From positions 46,935-110,934 of the forward strand of contig NZ_NUUX01000028.1 in the NCBI RefSeq assembly GCF_002564465.1: DNA of 64,000 nucleotides. Direction: 5' to 3'. Shown in pieces: positions 52,668-62,718 of the stretch. The translations under genes and the position numbers were made by a program. The notes under the pieces are model-generated. The model did no database searches and was not told the origin of the DNA. It saw only the letters and a program-made list of their open reading frames with translations. This DNA comes from Bacillus sp. AFS088145. Its GTDB lineage: Bacteria > Bacillota > Bacilli > Bacillales > Bacillaceae_G. Position 1 is the stretch's first letter. Every line of letters begins with the position of its first letter.

Positions 52668-54785
52668 ATGTCTACACAACAATTCGAAGAAGAACTCCAA
52701 TATTTGAATTCAATTTTAAGCGAAATGGAAAAGCAGCTAACGAAACTTGAAGGGATTCCCGTTTACACTGGAAGTGATGTAACCGAACAAGTACTTGAAG
52801 GAATTCGAGAAACAAATCGAAGAAATCTTCGCTTAGCTAAAAACGAACCTTATTTTGGTCGAATGGATTTTCAAGAGGAGAATAAAGACTCGGTACCGGT
52901 TTACATAGGAAAAGTAGGTATATCAGAACAAGCTACAGAAAATCCATTGATAATTGATTGGCGTGCTCCGATTGCTAGTATGTTTTATTCGTTTACAGGT
53001 GGGGACGATCCTGCTTATTACGAATCTCCTGAAGGGATTATCGAAGGTATAATCTATTTAAAACGAAATATAGTAATCCGCAAAAAAAATCTCCAACGCG
53101 TTGTAGATACATATGTAAAAGGTGATCAAGATGTATCTACTACTGATGATTTTCTTCTATATCGATTAAGTGAAAACAAAGATAATCGCTTGAAAGATAT
53201 TGTATCTACTATTCAATCTGAACAAAATGATATTATTCGTTCATCCAAAAATACACCTTTAGTCATTCAAGGAGTAGCAGGAAGCGGAAAAACAACTGTT
53301 GCTCTTCATCGACTTGCATTTCTGATTTACCAATACCGTGAAACATTAAGGGCAGATAAAATGATTATTTTTGCACCTAATAATATGTTTCTAGATTATA
53401 TTTCAAACGTTCTTCCAGAATTAGGTGTAGGTGGCATTCAACAAACTACATTTTCTGATTGGGCATTAAATACCCTCGACCATGAAGTAAAACTAAAGGA
53501 TTCATCTGAAAACCTAAACAAATGGTTCGCAACAGGTGCTAACCGCCATGAAATCAATCATACTAGTCCAGGTAAATGGAAAGGTTCAACTCATTTTATG
53601 TCATATATTGATCGATGTATGGATATGTATGAAGCCTCAGCTGTTCCTGAGAAGGATTTCAAGCCATGGAAAAAAAGAATGATTGATAAAGAAACACTTA
53701 AACATTGGTTTAGTATTGAATATAAACATTATCCACTTGCAAAACGGAGAGAACGTATTGTTGCAAGGCTCAAGAAATGGATTGATAATGAACTAAATAT
53801 TATAGAAGAAACAAATATAAGAAAAGAGAAAAAGAAAAAAGCAACTCAATATTTAAATTCTTATATGAAACAATGGCCAAAGCATACTGCGCTTTCTTTC
53901 TATAAATCTCTCTTCAATACAACAAAGGATGCTTCTATTGTAGACGAAATACCTGCAGATATTATTAAATCTACATCTTTAAATTGTAAAAAGAAAGAAA
54001 TGGATCAGGAGGATTTGGCTCCGCTAGTTTATATTCACAATCGTCTTTTTGGAATTGAGTCAAAGCAAAAGTTCAATCATGTAATAGTAGACGAAGCACA
54101 GGATTTTTCACCTTTTCAAATTGCATTATTAAAGCAAATGACGCTAGGAAATTCGTTCACCATTCTCGGCGATTTATCCCAAGCTATTCACGAGTATCAA
54201 GGGATTAATACTTGGGATGAATTTTTAGAGATATTTAATGAAAAAGAAGTAACCTATTACGAGTTAAATAGAAGCTATCGTTCAACAATGGAAATCATTC
54301 ATTTTGCGAATGAGATTATAAAAAAAGCAAATATACCTGTTAGCTTAGCAAATCCAGTATTTCGAAGTGGAGAACAAGTTAAAATACAAGAAGTAGATTA
54401 TACAAATCGGGTTCAAGTAATCATTAATTCCATCCATCAATTAAAAAAGGATAAAATGGATACAATTGCAATTATTGGCCGTACTGAGGATGAGTGTGCA
54501 ATTTTATATAGTGAATTATCTGCAGCTGGTGAAGAAGTAACTTTTATTCATTCAAAACAGAGAAAATACGAAGGTGGAATTTCAGTAGTACCGGTATATC
54601 TTTCTAAAGGTCTTGAATTTGATGCTGTACTACTTGTCGATGTAGATGCCGTGCATTATGAAGAAACGAAACAAGACGCTAAGTTACTTTATGTTGGCTG
54701 TACTCGAGCACTTCACAATTTGACTGTATTATATTCTGGAAACAAATCTCCACTAATTGAAAAATCACCAATTCAGACTTTTTAA
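52668..54785 (+). CDS. helD: HelD-like RNA polymerase recycling ATPase (superfamily 1 helicase-like)
   Basis: The 705-residue protein has an N-terminal coiled coil (about 3-30 and 55), the HelD-specific block YIGKVGISEQATENPLIIDWRAPIASMFYSF, and split UvrD-like helicase domains. Walker A is GVAGSGKTTVALHR at about 202, motif II is VIVDEAQDFSPFQ, then LGDLSQAIHEY, LNRSYRSTMEI and YVGCTRALHNL. HelD binds RNA polymerase and removes stalled complexes using ATP. It is a little shorter than B. subtilis HelD (about 774) but has all motifs. An AAAGGGGG ribosome site precedes the ATG. Confidence 0.88.
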   Translation: MSTQQFEEELQYLNSILSEMEKQLTKLEGIPVYTGSDVTEQVLEGIRETNRRNLRLAKNEPYFGRMDFQEENKDSVPVYIGKVGISEQATENPLIIDWRAPIASMFYSFTGGDDPAYYESPEGIIEGIIYLKRNIVIRKKNLQRVVDTYVKGDQDVSTTDDFLLYRLSENKDNRLKDIVSTIQSEQNDIIRSSKNTPLVIQGVAGSGKTTVALHRLAFLIYQYRETLRADKMIIFAPNNMFLDYISNVLPELGVGGIQQTTFSDWALNTLDHEVKLKDSSENLNKWFATGANRHEINHTSPGKWKGSTHFMSYIDRCMDMYEASAVPEKDFKPWKKRMIDKETLKHWFSIEYKHYPLAKRRERIVARLKKWIDNELNIIEETNIRKEKKKKATQYLNSYMKQWPKHTALSFYKSLFNTTKDASIVDEIPADIIKSTSLNCKKKEMDQEDLAPLVYIHNRLFGIESKQKFNHVIVDEAQDFSPFQIALLKQMTLGNSFTILGDLSQAIHEYQGINTWDEFLEIFNEKEVTYYELNRSYRSTMEIIHFANEIIKKANIPVSLANPVFRSGEQVKIQEVDYTNRVQVIINSIHQLKKDKMDTIAIIGRTEDECAILYSELSAAGEEVTFIHSKQRKYEGGISVVPVYLSKGLEFDAVLLVDVDAVHYEETKQDAKLLYVGCTRALHNLTVLYSGNKSPLIEKSPIQTF

Positions 54786-54852
54786 TTACAATACTCATTA
54801 TTTTAGCTAAGGGCAAAATTAAACAGCATTTTCAATTATTTAATACAATTTT

Positions 54853-54888
54853 AAAAGGGCATCGTTTTTACAGAACGATGCTTTTTTA
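54853..54888 (+). terminator. Terminator of helD
   Basis: GCATCGTT pairs with AACGATGC, followed by TTTTTTAT. Confidence 0.85.
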
Positions 54889-55048
54889 TATTGACTCGAA
54901 AGATTTTTTTAAAACTCTAGACTATTTTTTAATTAAAAAATACAGAAAATTCTTCTGTTATTGTAAAAAAATCCTAAAATATGGTAAATCTTACTCATTT
55001 CAACAAGATTAGTAGTCTATTAATATTGAAGTATTAAATAAAAAGTAG

Positions 55049-55846
55049 GTGACCATCATCGAGAAAAAACACGAAGTCGTATTGTGCATGAAGGATCTAA
55101 GAAAGGATTATGGTCCAAAATCGGTTTTAAAAGGAATTGATTTAACTGTTCATCGAGGACAAATTATAGGCTATATTGGACCAAATGGAGCTGGTAAAAG
55201 TACAACTATCAAAATTTTATTAGGACTAGAAGGGAATTACTCTGGGAAGGTTGAGATTTTTGGGGAGGAAATTTCGGATCAGAATGTTGAATACAAGAAG
55301 AGAATTGGTTATGTTCCTGAAATTGCTGAACTATACGATAATCTTACAGCTAGAGAATATTTAACATTCGTTGGCGAGTTATACGGGATGGATTTTGACG
55401 AAGCAGATGAGAAGGCTCTGAAGTTAATGAAGGTATTTGGTTTGGAGGAAGTTTACTTATCACGAGTAGCTTCTTTTTCAAAGGGGATGAGGCAAAAAGT
55501 CCTTATCATTTCAAGTTTAATACATAATCCTGACCTATTGTTTTTGGATGAGCCACTTAGTGGGCTTGATGCAAATAGTGTAATGGTATTTAAAGAAATT
55601 CTAGACATTCTAGCTGCTAATGGAAAAACGATTTTTTATTCATCACATATTATGGATGTAGTAGAGAAAATTAGTAATCGAATTATTTTAATCAATGATG
55701 GAAAAATAGTAGCAGATGGTAGTTTTAAAGAATTAAAGGAGCAAAATGAAGAAGGATCATTGGAACAGATTTTTAATCAGCTTACAGGATTTAATGAACA
55801 TCAAGCTTTAGCTGAGGAATTCGTATCCATTGTTAAAGGGGGATAA
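55049..55846 (+). CDS. ABC transporter ATP-binding protein
   Basis: The 265-residue ATPase has Walker A GYIGPNGAGKSTT, a Q-loop region GYVPEIAELYDNLTAREYL, the signature SFSKGMRQKV, Walker B LLFLDEPLSGLD and the H-loop YSSHIMD. The C-terminal extension of about 45 residues is typical of ABC-2-type exporters. The GTG start at 55049 has a weak ribosome site, so the start is less certain; the ATG at 55088 would lose the first 13 residues only. The permease starts 2 bp after its stop. Confidence 0.9.
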   Translation: MTIIEKKHEVVLCMKDLRKDYGPKSVLKGIDLTVHRGQIIGYIGPNGAGKSTTIKILLGLEGNYSGKVEIFGEEISDQNVEYKKRIGYVPEIAELYDNLTAREYLTFVGELYGMDFDEADEKALKLMKVFGLEEVYLSRVASFSKGMRQKVLIISSLIHNPDLLFLDEPLSGLDANSVMVFKEILDILAANGKTIFYSSHIMDVVEKISNRIILINDGKIVADGSFKELKEQNEEGSLEQIFNQLTGFNEHQALAEEFVSIVKGG

Positions 55847-55848
55847 CT

Positions 55849-57483
55849 ATGAAGGATTTCCCTATGTTAAAAATCTTAGACTTTTTTCGACCGCTATTTG
55901 AATTGTTTGGTGTTGAATATCCAATCATGCGTAAAATTTTAGCAGTAAAATTAACAATGGATAGTCGTAGGACACCGACCATTTTTAATCAAAACAACAA
56001 GAGAACAAAGAAAGACGAAGAAAATGGAATCACAAAATCATTAGGAGTGTATGCTTTACTCAGTTTGACACTCATTCCTTTAGTGCTTTTTGGAAAAAGT
56101 TATGTATATGAAATGAGCGTTTTTTTTGGCATTATTATGTTCCTCATCATGACATCAATGATTTCTGATTTTTCAAATGTCTTACTTGATGTGAAAGACA
56201 AGGGAATTCTACATACAAAACCAATTGGAAAAAAGACAATTACTGCTGCAAAAATGGTACATATATCAATCTATCTTTTATTAATAACTACATCAATTAC
56301 AGCTTTGCCAGTGATAGTTGGGACATTTAGACACGGATTTTTATTCTTAATTTTGGCAATTGTAGAGCTTCTTCTCGTCAATTTATTTATAGTTGTCTTT
56401 ACAGCGATTATCTATTATTTCATTTTAAGATTTTTTGATGGTGAAAAGTTAAAAGATATTATCAATTATGTTCAAATCGGACTATCAATTTCGATCGCTG
56501 TAGGTTATCAACTAGTTGGTAGAGCGTTTAGCTTTGTAAATTTAGATATGTCATTTTCGCCAACTTGGTATCATTTTCTTATTCCCCCTATCTGGTTTGG
56601 AGCTCCATTTGAGTTAATTTTAAATCGTAACACAAGTACATATCTTATTGGATTTTCTTTTTTAGCAGTAATAATTCCTATTATTGCAATCATGTTATAT
56701 AGTTTATTGAGCCCATCCTTTGAGAAAAATCTTCAAAAATTATCAAATAATAGTGGCATAAACAAAAAAAAAGACAGTAAGTGGAAGAATTGGCTGTCTA
56801 AAATATTTTGCAGTAATAATGAAGAAAAGGTATTTTTTAGATTTGCAGATAATATGATGCGAAATGAGAGGGAATTCCGTTTAAAGGTTTATCCATCATT
56901 GGGATTATCACTCGTTCTTCCATTCGTTTTTTTATTCAATCAATTACAAATTTCTTCCTATCATCATATCGTTTCAAGTAAGAGTTATTTAACGATTTAT
57001 TCGTCTTGCTTAATCATTCCGAATGCGATCGCAATGCTAAAATATTCCGGGAAATATAAAGGTGCTTGGATCTATAAAACAGCGCCAGTATCAAACCTTG
57101 CACCATTATATAGTGCAACTTTAAAAGTATTTATTGCAAACCTCTATTTTCCTGTCTATTTTATATTAAGTATAATTTTTATCGGAATCTTTGGTATTAA
57201 AATAATTCCTGATCTATTAGTTGTTTTTGTAAGCTCAATTTTATATACAGTTATTTGCTCAAATTATCTTAAAGGATCACTGCCATTTTCAGAGTCGTTT
57301 GAGGATGCTCAACAAAATTCTGGTATTAAAATAATGATTGCCTTAGTTTTAGGGGGGATATTAGCATTAATTCATTGGGGGATCACTTTTATTCCATTTG
57401 GTGTATTGATTTATTTAGTCTTGCTAATATTTGTAACTTTCTTTTCATGGAAACGTGCTTATAAGACGATTTGGAATTTTTGA
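55849..57483 (+). CDS. ABC-2-type transporter permease
   Basis: The 544-residue membrane protein has about 12 hydrophobic segments in two halves separated by a charged loop (about 290-345, KKKDSKWKNWLSKIFCSNNEEKVFFRFADN). It has no ATP-binding motif and is the partner of the ATPase directly upstream. Large Bacillus permeases of this design appear in exporters of unknown substrate (YfiM/YfhH-like and lantibiotic-resistance-like). AGGGGG before the ATG and the 2-bp gap show co-translation. A substrate cannot be inferred. Confidence 0.82.
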   Translation: MKDFPMLKILDFFRPLFELFGVEYPIMRKILAVKLTMDSRRTPTIFNQNNKRTKKDEENGITKSLGVYALLSLTLIPLVLFGKSYVYEMSVFFGIIMFLIMTSMISDFSNVLLDVKDKGILHTKPIGKKTITAAKMVHISIYLLLITTSITALPVIVGTFRHGFLFLILAIVELLLVNLFIVVFTAIIYYFILRFFDGEKLKDIINYVQIGLSISIAVGYQLVGRAFSFVNLDMSFSPTWYHFLIPPIWFGAPFELILNRNTSTYLIGFSFLAVIIPIIAIMLYSLLSPSFEKNLQKLSNNSGINKKKDSKWKNWLSKIFCSNNEEKVFFRFADNMMRNEREFRLKVYPSLGLSLVLPFVFLFNQLQISSYHHIVSSKSYLTIYSSCLIIPNAIAMLKYSGKYKGAWIYKTAPVSNLAPLYSATLKVFIANLYFPVYFILSIIFIGIFGIKIIPDLLVVFVSSILYTVICSNYLKGSLPFSESFEDAQQNSGIKIMIALVLGGILALIHWGITFIPFGVLIYLVLLIFVTFFSWKRAYKTIWNF

Positions 57484-57902
57484 AACGAAGAATTATAAAT
57501 TAATAGTTAACATAATTGCTAATTTGGATCTTCTTGTTTAATTAAATGAGAGTTATTTGAACAGTAAAAATGTATTGAAATAGTAATTCTTTTTTTATGT
57601 GCAGCACTTAATTAATATAGAACTATTTAAAAAATATTTATCAAGCAATCTAATATTACTAAGAAGGACTGTCAAAAAATTGACAGTCCTTTTTATTCAG
57701 ATTGTGAACTTTAATTAAAGTGAGCCTAATAAGAAGAGTGAGTAAAACGTCACTGAAAATCGATATTTAACGAGTTTACTTCTATAGAAAAAAAGGTGAT
57801 TTCACGTTTTAAATAAATAATTACTTTTTACCATTGGATTCTAGAAGTTATATAATTCAGTCAAATTTATTGCTATACTATGAAATGGGGAGCTGAGCAA
57901 AC
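57484..57902. other. Spacer with terminator and promoter of the next gene
   Basis: No ORF is supported in about 420 bp. The hairpin at 57662-57696 lies 180 bp after the permease. The stretch at 57840-57890 (TTGCTATACTATGAAATGGGGAGC) holds a TATACT-like -10 box near the start of the next gene. Confidence 0.45.
57662..57696 (+). terminator. Terminator of the ABC transporter operon
   Basis: Perfect 10-bp stem AAGGACTGTC/GACAGTCCTT with an 8-nt loop and TTTTTA. The core matches the hairpin at 45978. Confidence 0.85.
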
Positions 57903-60356
57903 ATGAAAACTAGATTTTACTTTTTCGTCCTGATTATATTACTTTTAGCACAAATACCGAACAATGCTGTAGCTGAAACAGTGGACAAAAAAGTTTACTC
58001 TTACACAGGCAATGACACAAATGAGATAGATGGACAACTCAATTCTTTCAATGAGATTCATAGGTATGAAATAACACCCGATGCCTCTGGTGAAATAGCA
58101 ATTTATTCTATTTCGCCGATAGCGAAGTCAAGTGCGTATTTTTACGATGAAAATGACAAACTTGTTGATGTAGTTCGAAATCCATCCGTTTTTACGGTAA
58201 CAAAGGGAAAAACGTATGCATTAGAAATCCGTGGTCCTATCAATATCGATTATCCGATTTCGTATCAGTACAAAATCATACTACCTTCAGAGCATCCGAC
58301 CTGGAATCAAGTCTACGAACCAAATGATGTAAAGGGCCTTGCCTATCCGCTTCAAAGCGGAAAAACTATTTCTGGCTATATCGAAGACGCTTACGATCGT
58401 GATGTGTATAAAATAACGGTAGAAAAATCAGGTGAATTATTCGCTGCAATATACGGTATTCCACAGACACTCGATTATAGAATCTGGATGCAAAATGAAG
58501 ATGGAAGTACGCGGTATTTAGATGATTCAAAGACTTATGGTCATGCAATCGATGAACTCGTTGAACCAGGTACGTATTATATAACCGTTGTTCCAGTGAA
58601 TTCCAATCATTCAAACGACGGTGACTACAAGCTAGAAGTCTCGTTTCCGACAAATGATGAAGTTTCACCTGATGCCGAGGGTGAACCAAATAATACACGA
58701 CAGCAAGCAACCGAATTATTACCGGATAATGAGTATCATGCAGCCTTTACCAATTCATTTGATGTTGACTGGTACAAAGTGAGTGTACCTGAACGTACTC
58801 GAGTGGTTTTAGACACTCAGAGCGCGGATGTCGAAATCGTCAATTCGAATTTTTACTCTAGTGTATCGACGAATGAAAACTATAAGTATGATGGATATTT
58901 ATTACCGGGAACGTATTATGTGAAAGTCAATCGAAAAAACGATGCAATGAAAAACGGGATGTATACGATTCGACGAACTGATGTCCCAGAGTCAGACGAA
59001 TGGACAAATGGAAAAAATCCTTCATTTATCAATTTTGATCAAGTCTATGACGGGAAAATGGATTATTTACATGATCTTGATTTTTATTCGATTCCTAAGG
59101 TTGATCGAAAAGGGATTCTTCAACTACGATTTCGTTCAAATTTTAAGGAACAACTTGATCTTCGAATGACTTATTATTTACAACCAACGTTTGTGAGAGA
59201 AGAAGGGGACGAGACTGTTTATACCTATTTTATTAAAGAAAATATTTATCCGTATAAGTTGACCGTTCAATCGCCAAACGGCGAGTATGGTCGTGATAAA
59301 GACTATAATTTAAAAGCGACCTTTCAGCCTTATGCAACGGTTGATCAGATATACAATAATGGAAAAACGGTAAGTGGACAGACTCTACCAAACGTTCATA
59401 TTCATTTTTATACGTTTAATCCTCTCGAAGCCCATGAGAAACTTGCTGGAGTTGGTGAAAGTGACGAAAACGGGCATTTCACTGTCCCAATACAGGGGCA
59501 TGAGTACAGCACCTATCTTAGGATGCGAATCGATGAATTACAAGTACTAAATGGTAATACAGGTGAAAACGAGCAATTTACCCCCATTATCGACATGACT
59601 ATTCCGACGATCAAAGAGGTTGAAGAAATTTCAGACCGAACAAATGGGATGCTTGGAAAAGGAGAACCATATTCAACCATTACATTTACGGCAAATGGTA
59701 AAATCATCGCCACAACAACCGTTAAAGAAGATGGAACATATTTTATCAATTATCCAATACAAAAAGCAGGAACAATAGTGTCAATTCAAGCGAAGGATCA
59801 TAGCGGGAATGTTTCGACACCAATTAGAGTAACAGTCAAAGATAAGACACCTCCTGCGACTCCAGTAAAACCTTATGCAAGTGATTTTGAAGGCAAAGTA
59901 ACTGGAAAAGGAGAACCTGGGGTTACAGTTCTTGTTTACTCGAGGCATCCAGAAAAACTAATTGGTTCAGGCACTGTCTTATCTAACGGCAATTATGTGG
60001 TTAAGATTCCGAAGCAAAAAGCAGGTACGGAACTGTATTTGAGATTTAAAGATAAAGGCGGAAATTATTCGGCTCCAGCATATCTCATTGTGATTGATAA
60101 AACACCTCCAACATTTACAATGAGTAAAAAGATTGTGAAAACAAAAAAATGGTATATGCTTTCTGGAAAAACGCAGCACCAAGTGGAAATTGAAGTTAGA
60201 AAAGGTTCAAAATTAATTGCACACAATTGGTCAAGCGTTAGAGATGCAGGGTTTAACTTATACATTCCTCCACAAAAGAAGGGGCAAATCGTCACCATAA
60301 TAGCGAAAGATCTCGCTGGAAACAAATCAAAGCCACTTTCTTTTAAGATTAATTGA
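57903..60356 (+). CDS. Large secreted protein with PPC-like and Ig-like domains
   Basis: The 817-residue protein has a signal peptide (about 1-24, ending NNAVA). It then has at least three PPC-like beta-sandwich domains (about 30-130, 140-250, 260-360), each with the pattern EPNxx...DxDxYxI..PGTYY (for example DAYDRDVYKITVEK and NSFDVDWYKVSVPE). From about residue 480 come repeated Ig-like domains of the Big_6 type with KGEPYSTITFTANG and KGEPGVTVLVYSRHP and endings such as KDHSGNVST and KDLAGNKSK. No catalytic domain, LPxTG or lipobox was seen. A matrix or cell-surface adhesive role is inferred. Confidence 0.82.
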   Translation: MKTRFYFFVLIILLLAQIPNNAVAETVDKKVYSYTGNDTNEIDGQLNSFNEIHRYEITPDASGEIAIYSISPIAKSSAYFYDENDKLVDVVRNPSVFTVTKGKTYALEIRGPINIDYPISYQYKIILPSEHPTWNQVYEPNDVKGLAYPLQSGKTISGYIEDAYDRDVYKITVEKSGELFAAIYGIPQTLDYRIWMQNEDGSTRYLDDSKTYGHAIDELVEPGTYYITVVPVNSNHSNDGDYKLEVSFPTNDEVSPDAEGEPNNTRQQATELLPDNEYHAAFTNSFDVDWYKVSVPERTRVVLDTQSADVEIVNSNFYSSVSTNENYKYDGYLLPGTYYVKVNRKNDAMKNGMYTIRRTDVPESDEWTNGKNPSFINFDQVYDGKMDYLHDLDFYSIPKVDRKGILQLRFRSNFKEQLDLRMTYYLQPTFVREEGDETVYTYFIKENIYPYKLTVQSPNGEYGRDKDYNLKATFQPYATVDQIYNNGKTVSGQTLPNVHIHFYTFNPLEAHEKLAGVGESDENGHFTVPIQGHEYSTYLRMRIDELQVLNGNTGENEQFTPIIDMTIPTIKEVEEISDRTNGMLGKGEPYSTITFTANGKIIATTTVKEDGTYFINYPIQKAGTIVSIQAKDHSGNVSTPIRVTVKDKTPPATPVKPYASDFEGKVTGKGEPGVTVLVYSRHPEKLIGSGTVLSNGNYVVKIPKQKAGTELYLRFKDKGGNYSAPAYLIVIDKTPPTFTMSKKIVKTKKWYMLSGKTQHQVEIEVRKGSKLIAHNWSSVRDAGFNLYIPPQKKGQIVTIIAKDLAGNKSKPLSFKIN

Positions 60357-60413
60357 AGTATATAAACTCTATTTAAAGTGAAAAAAAGTTAAATGTTTAT
60401 AAAAGTAAAATTT

Positions 60414-60456
60414 GAGGATTAATCCTATAGTATATAGGACTTAATCCTTTTTTTTT
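60414..60456 (+). terminator. Terminator of the PPC/Ig-like gene
   Basis: GGATTAAtCCTATA pairs with TATAGGacTTAATCC and is followed by eight T. Confidence 0.85.
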
Positions 60457-60463
60457 GTCTAAG

Positions 60464-60518
60464 TTTAGTATTGGTATTCAACCAATACTAAATAGTAGAA
60501 GGCACTTCGTTTTCTACT
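60464..60518 (+). promoter_or_regulatory. Two further tandem hairpins upstream of namA
   Basis: TTTAGTATTGGT (60464-60475) pairs perfectly with ACCAATACTAAA (60481-60492), a 12-bp stem with a 5-nt loop. AGTAGAA (60494-60500) then pairs with TTCTACT (60512-60518). With the terminator at 60414 this makes three hairpins in about 105 bp. They could form a transcription-control region, or a repressor could bind the first palindrome. Confidence 0.5.
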
Positions 60519-60641
60519 TTTTATATTTTATTTCTTGGGTAAGATAAATGAGTGAGTTGAGCAATTAAATAGAACTTTTTAATTGATTGGGATAATATGG
60601 GATTGTAGCTTAAATAAAAAGTTTGTGAGAGGACGTTGAGT

Positions 60642-61664
60642 ATGTCTAATTTATTCAAACCATTCAAATATAAAGGATTAGAATTAAAAAATCGTGTTGT
60701 AATGCCACCTATGTGTCAATATTCGGTCCATTTAAAAGATGGGATTCCAACAGATTGGCATTTCGTTCACTATACTAGTCGGGCAATCGGAGGTACGGGT
60801 TTAATCATTATTGAAATGACAAATGTTGAAGATCGAGGCCGCATTTCAGATTATTGCCTAGGAATTTGGAGTGATGACCATATCCCTGCATTTAAGCGTA
60901 TTATCGATGAATGTCATAAATATGGTGCAAAAGTTGCGATTCAAATTGCTCATGCAGGACGTAAAGCTGAAGATGCTCCAATTCCAGTGTCGTCTTCACC
61001 GAACGCTTTTAATGAGAAATCAAAAACTCCACATGTGTTAACAACTTTAGAAGTTAAAGAAATGGTTGAAAAGTTCAAAAAAGGTGTTGAGCGAGCTGTT
61101 CTTGCTGGGGTAGATACGATTGAGCTTCATGGTGCACATGGCTATCTCATCCACCAATTTGCATCTGCTTATACGAATCAAAGAACAGATGAATATGGAC
61201 AGGATAAATTTTTATTTGGAAAAGAAGTTATTAAAGCAGCAAAAAGTGTAATGCCAGCTGACATGCCACTTATTATGCGAATTTCTGCGTTAGAATACGT
61301 GGATGGAGGCTATGGACTAGATTATTCTGTCGAAATGGCTAAAGCATTCCGTGATGCAGGTGTTGATATCTTTCACATTTCATCCGGTGGTGAAGGTCCA
61401 ATCGGTTCAGGAGGTAGACCTGGATCTCATCCTGGATATCAAGTCAAATTGGCTGAACAGATTAAAAAAGAAGTTGAAATCCCTGTCATTGCAGTAGGGA
61501 AATTAGATGATGCAAATCTTGCAGAATCTGTACTAGGCAATCAGGAAGCAGATTTAATCGCTGTAGGTCGTGGGATGCTAAGTAATCCCTATTGGGCGAA
61601 TGAAGCTTCTATCCATCTTGATGGGAAACCTTTGACTCCAAAACCTTATGAGAGAGCATATTAA
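60642..61664 (+). CDS. namA: NADPH dehydrogenase NamA (YqjM-like old yellow enzyme)
   Basis: GAGAGGA at proper spacing selects the ATG at 60642, giving 340 residues, the usual length for NamA. Old yellow enzyme motifs are clear: KNRVVMPPMCQYS for FMN binding (with Cys of the YqjM class), IQIAHAGRKA, the HGAHGYLIHQFASAYTNQRTDEYG block with the substrate-binding His pair and Tyr, and VGRGMLSNPYW. It reduces activated alkenes, quinones and nitro-compounds with NADPH. The region upstream has a 12-bp palindrome that may be an operator. It is a single gene. Confidence 0.93.
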   Translation: MSNLFKPFKYKGLELKNRVVMPPMCQYSVHLKDGIPTDWHFVHYTSRAIGGTGLIIIEMTNVEDRGRISDYCLGIWSDDHIPAFKRIIDECHKYGAKVAIQIAHAGRKAEDAPIPVSSSPNAFNEKSKTPHVLTTLEVKEMVEKFKKGVERAVLAGVDTIELHGAHGYLIHQFASAYTNQRTDEYGQDKFLFGKEVIKAAKSVMPADMPLIMRISALEYVDGGYGLDYSVEMAKAFRDAGVDIFHISSGGEGPIGSGGRPGSHPGYQVKLAEQIKKEVEIPVIAVGKLDDANLAESVLGNQEADLIAVGRGMLSNPYWANEASIHLDGKPLTPKPYERAY

Positions 61665-61677
61665 GTTAAAATGTGTG

Positions 61678-61708
61678 AAAAGTACGCTGAATGAAGAGCG
61701 TACTTTTT
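61678..61708 (+). terminator. Terminator of namA
   Basis: AAGTACGCT pairs with AGCGTACTT followed by a T run. Confidence 0.85.
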
Positions 61709-61722
61709 TTATTTAAAAACGA

Positions 61723-61755
61723 AAAAAAGATCTTGGTTTGTTCCAAGACCTTATT
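61723..61755 (-). terminator. Terminator of the formate/nitrite transporter gene
   Basis: On the minus strand AAGGTCTTGG-AACAAA-CCAAGATCTT is followed by a T run (A run at 61722-61728). Confidence 0.8.
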
Positions 61756-62548
61756 TCGAATTTTCTTCATCAAAAAATGGTTTGTTAGCAAAATAATACA
61801 TAACTGCCATCATAAATTCTCCACCAATAAGATTTCCAATTGTTACAGGAATTAGATTACGAATCATACCTGATATAGAAATAGTGGTAGGATGATCAAT
61901 TACAAGTGCAATTGCAAAGGAGCACATATTGGCAATACTATGCTCGTATCCGGACATAAAGAAACAAAAAACAAATAACATCATCGCAGTAATTTTTGTT
62001 AGATTTTCAGTTTCACCAAAAGACATTGGTATGAAAAAGGCAAGGCACACGAGCCAATTACACAAGATGCCCCTTGCGAACAAATGAAAAATAGAATTGT
62101 CTATTTTATGTTCGACAACTGATAATAGAAATGCACTTGAGTCAGGAGTATCAAAAAGTCCAGTAGTATAAATGATAAAAGCAAAAAGACATGCCCCTAA
62201 TACATTTCCTACATAACTATATACTAAAAGCTCAAAAACTTTAGGCCATTTCATCTTATCTCGCAATGCAGCATAAGTGTAATAAAATGTATTCCCAGTA
62301 AAGAGATCTCCCCCACCATACCAAATCAACACAATAGCAGCTCCAAATGTTAATGCGGCAATTGGGTAAGCAACAGGAGAATTAACTAAGAAAAAGCCGT
62401 TCCCTGTTTTGAAAGCTACCATTACACCGAAACCAATAAACATACTTGCAAGCATACTTCTTAATACGTAGCGGAGATGGCTTTGGTCAAATATTTTTTG
62501 TTTCTTTAAGGCTAACTTTTCTACTTCTAAAAGCGGTTTTACTTCCAT
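61751..62548 (-). CDS. ywcJ: Formate/nitrite transporter (FNT) family channel, YwcJ-like
   Basis: The ribosome site AAAAGGGG precedes the minus-strand ATG at 62548, so the upstream ATG at 62575 is not used. The 265-residue protein has six spans with family motifs: MLASMFIGFGVMVAFKTG, the loop YGGGDLFTGNTFYYTYAAL and RGILCNWLVCLAFFIP, and a late FSGYEHSIANM-type stretch (SGYEHSIANMCSF) with the central-channel His. The pattern resembles Bacillus YwcJ. FNT channels pass formate, nitrite or hydrosulfide. Specificity cannot be told. Confidence 0.9.
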   Translation of the reverse strand: MEVKPLLEVEKLALKKQKIFDQSHLRYVLRSMLASMFIGFGVMVAFKTGNGFFLVNSPVAYPIAALTFGAAIVLIWYGGGDLFTGNTFYYTYAALRDKMKWPKVFELLVYSYVGNVLGACLFAFIIYTTGLFDTPDSSAFLLSVVEHKIDNSIFHLFARGILCNWLVCLAFFIPMSFGETENLTKITAMMLFVFCFFMSGYEHSIANMCSFAIALVIDHPTTISISGMIRNLIPVTIGNLIGGEFMMAVMYYFANKPFFDEENSK

Positions 62549-62718
62549 CGAATCACCCCTTTTTAATTTGTCCATAAATGGTTAAGAAATAGCATTTTTG
62601 TAAATTTTTATGGTAAAATTTTATTATTAACAATTTTCCGCATAATTAAATCAACTGTTATAAATGAGTTGATGGATATCAAATAGTAGATATAGAAAAG
62701 TTTATTGGAGGGGTTATT

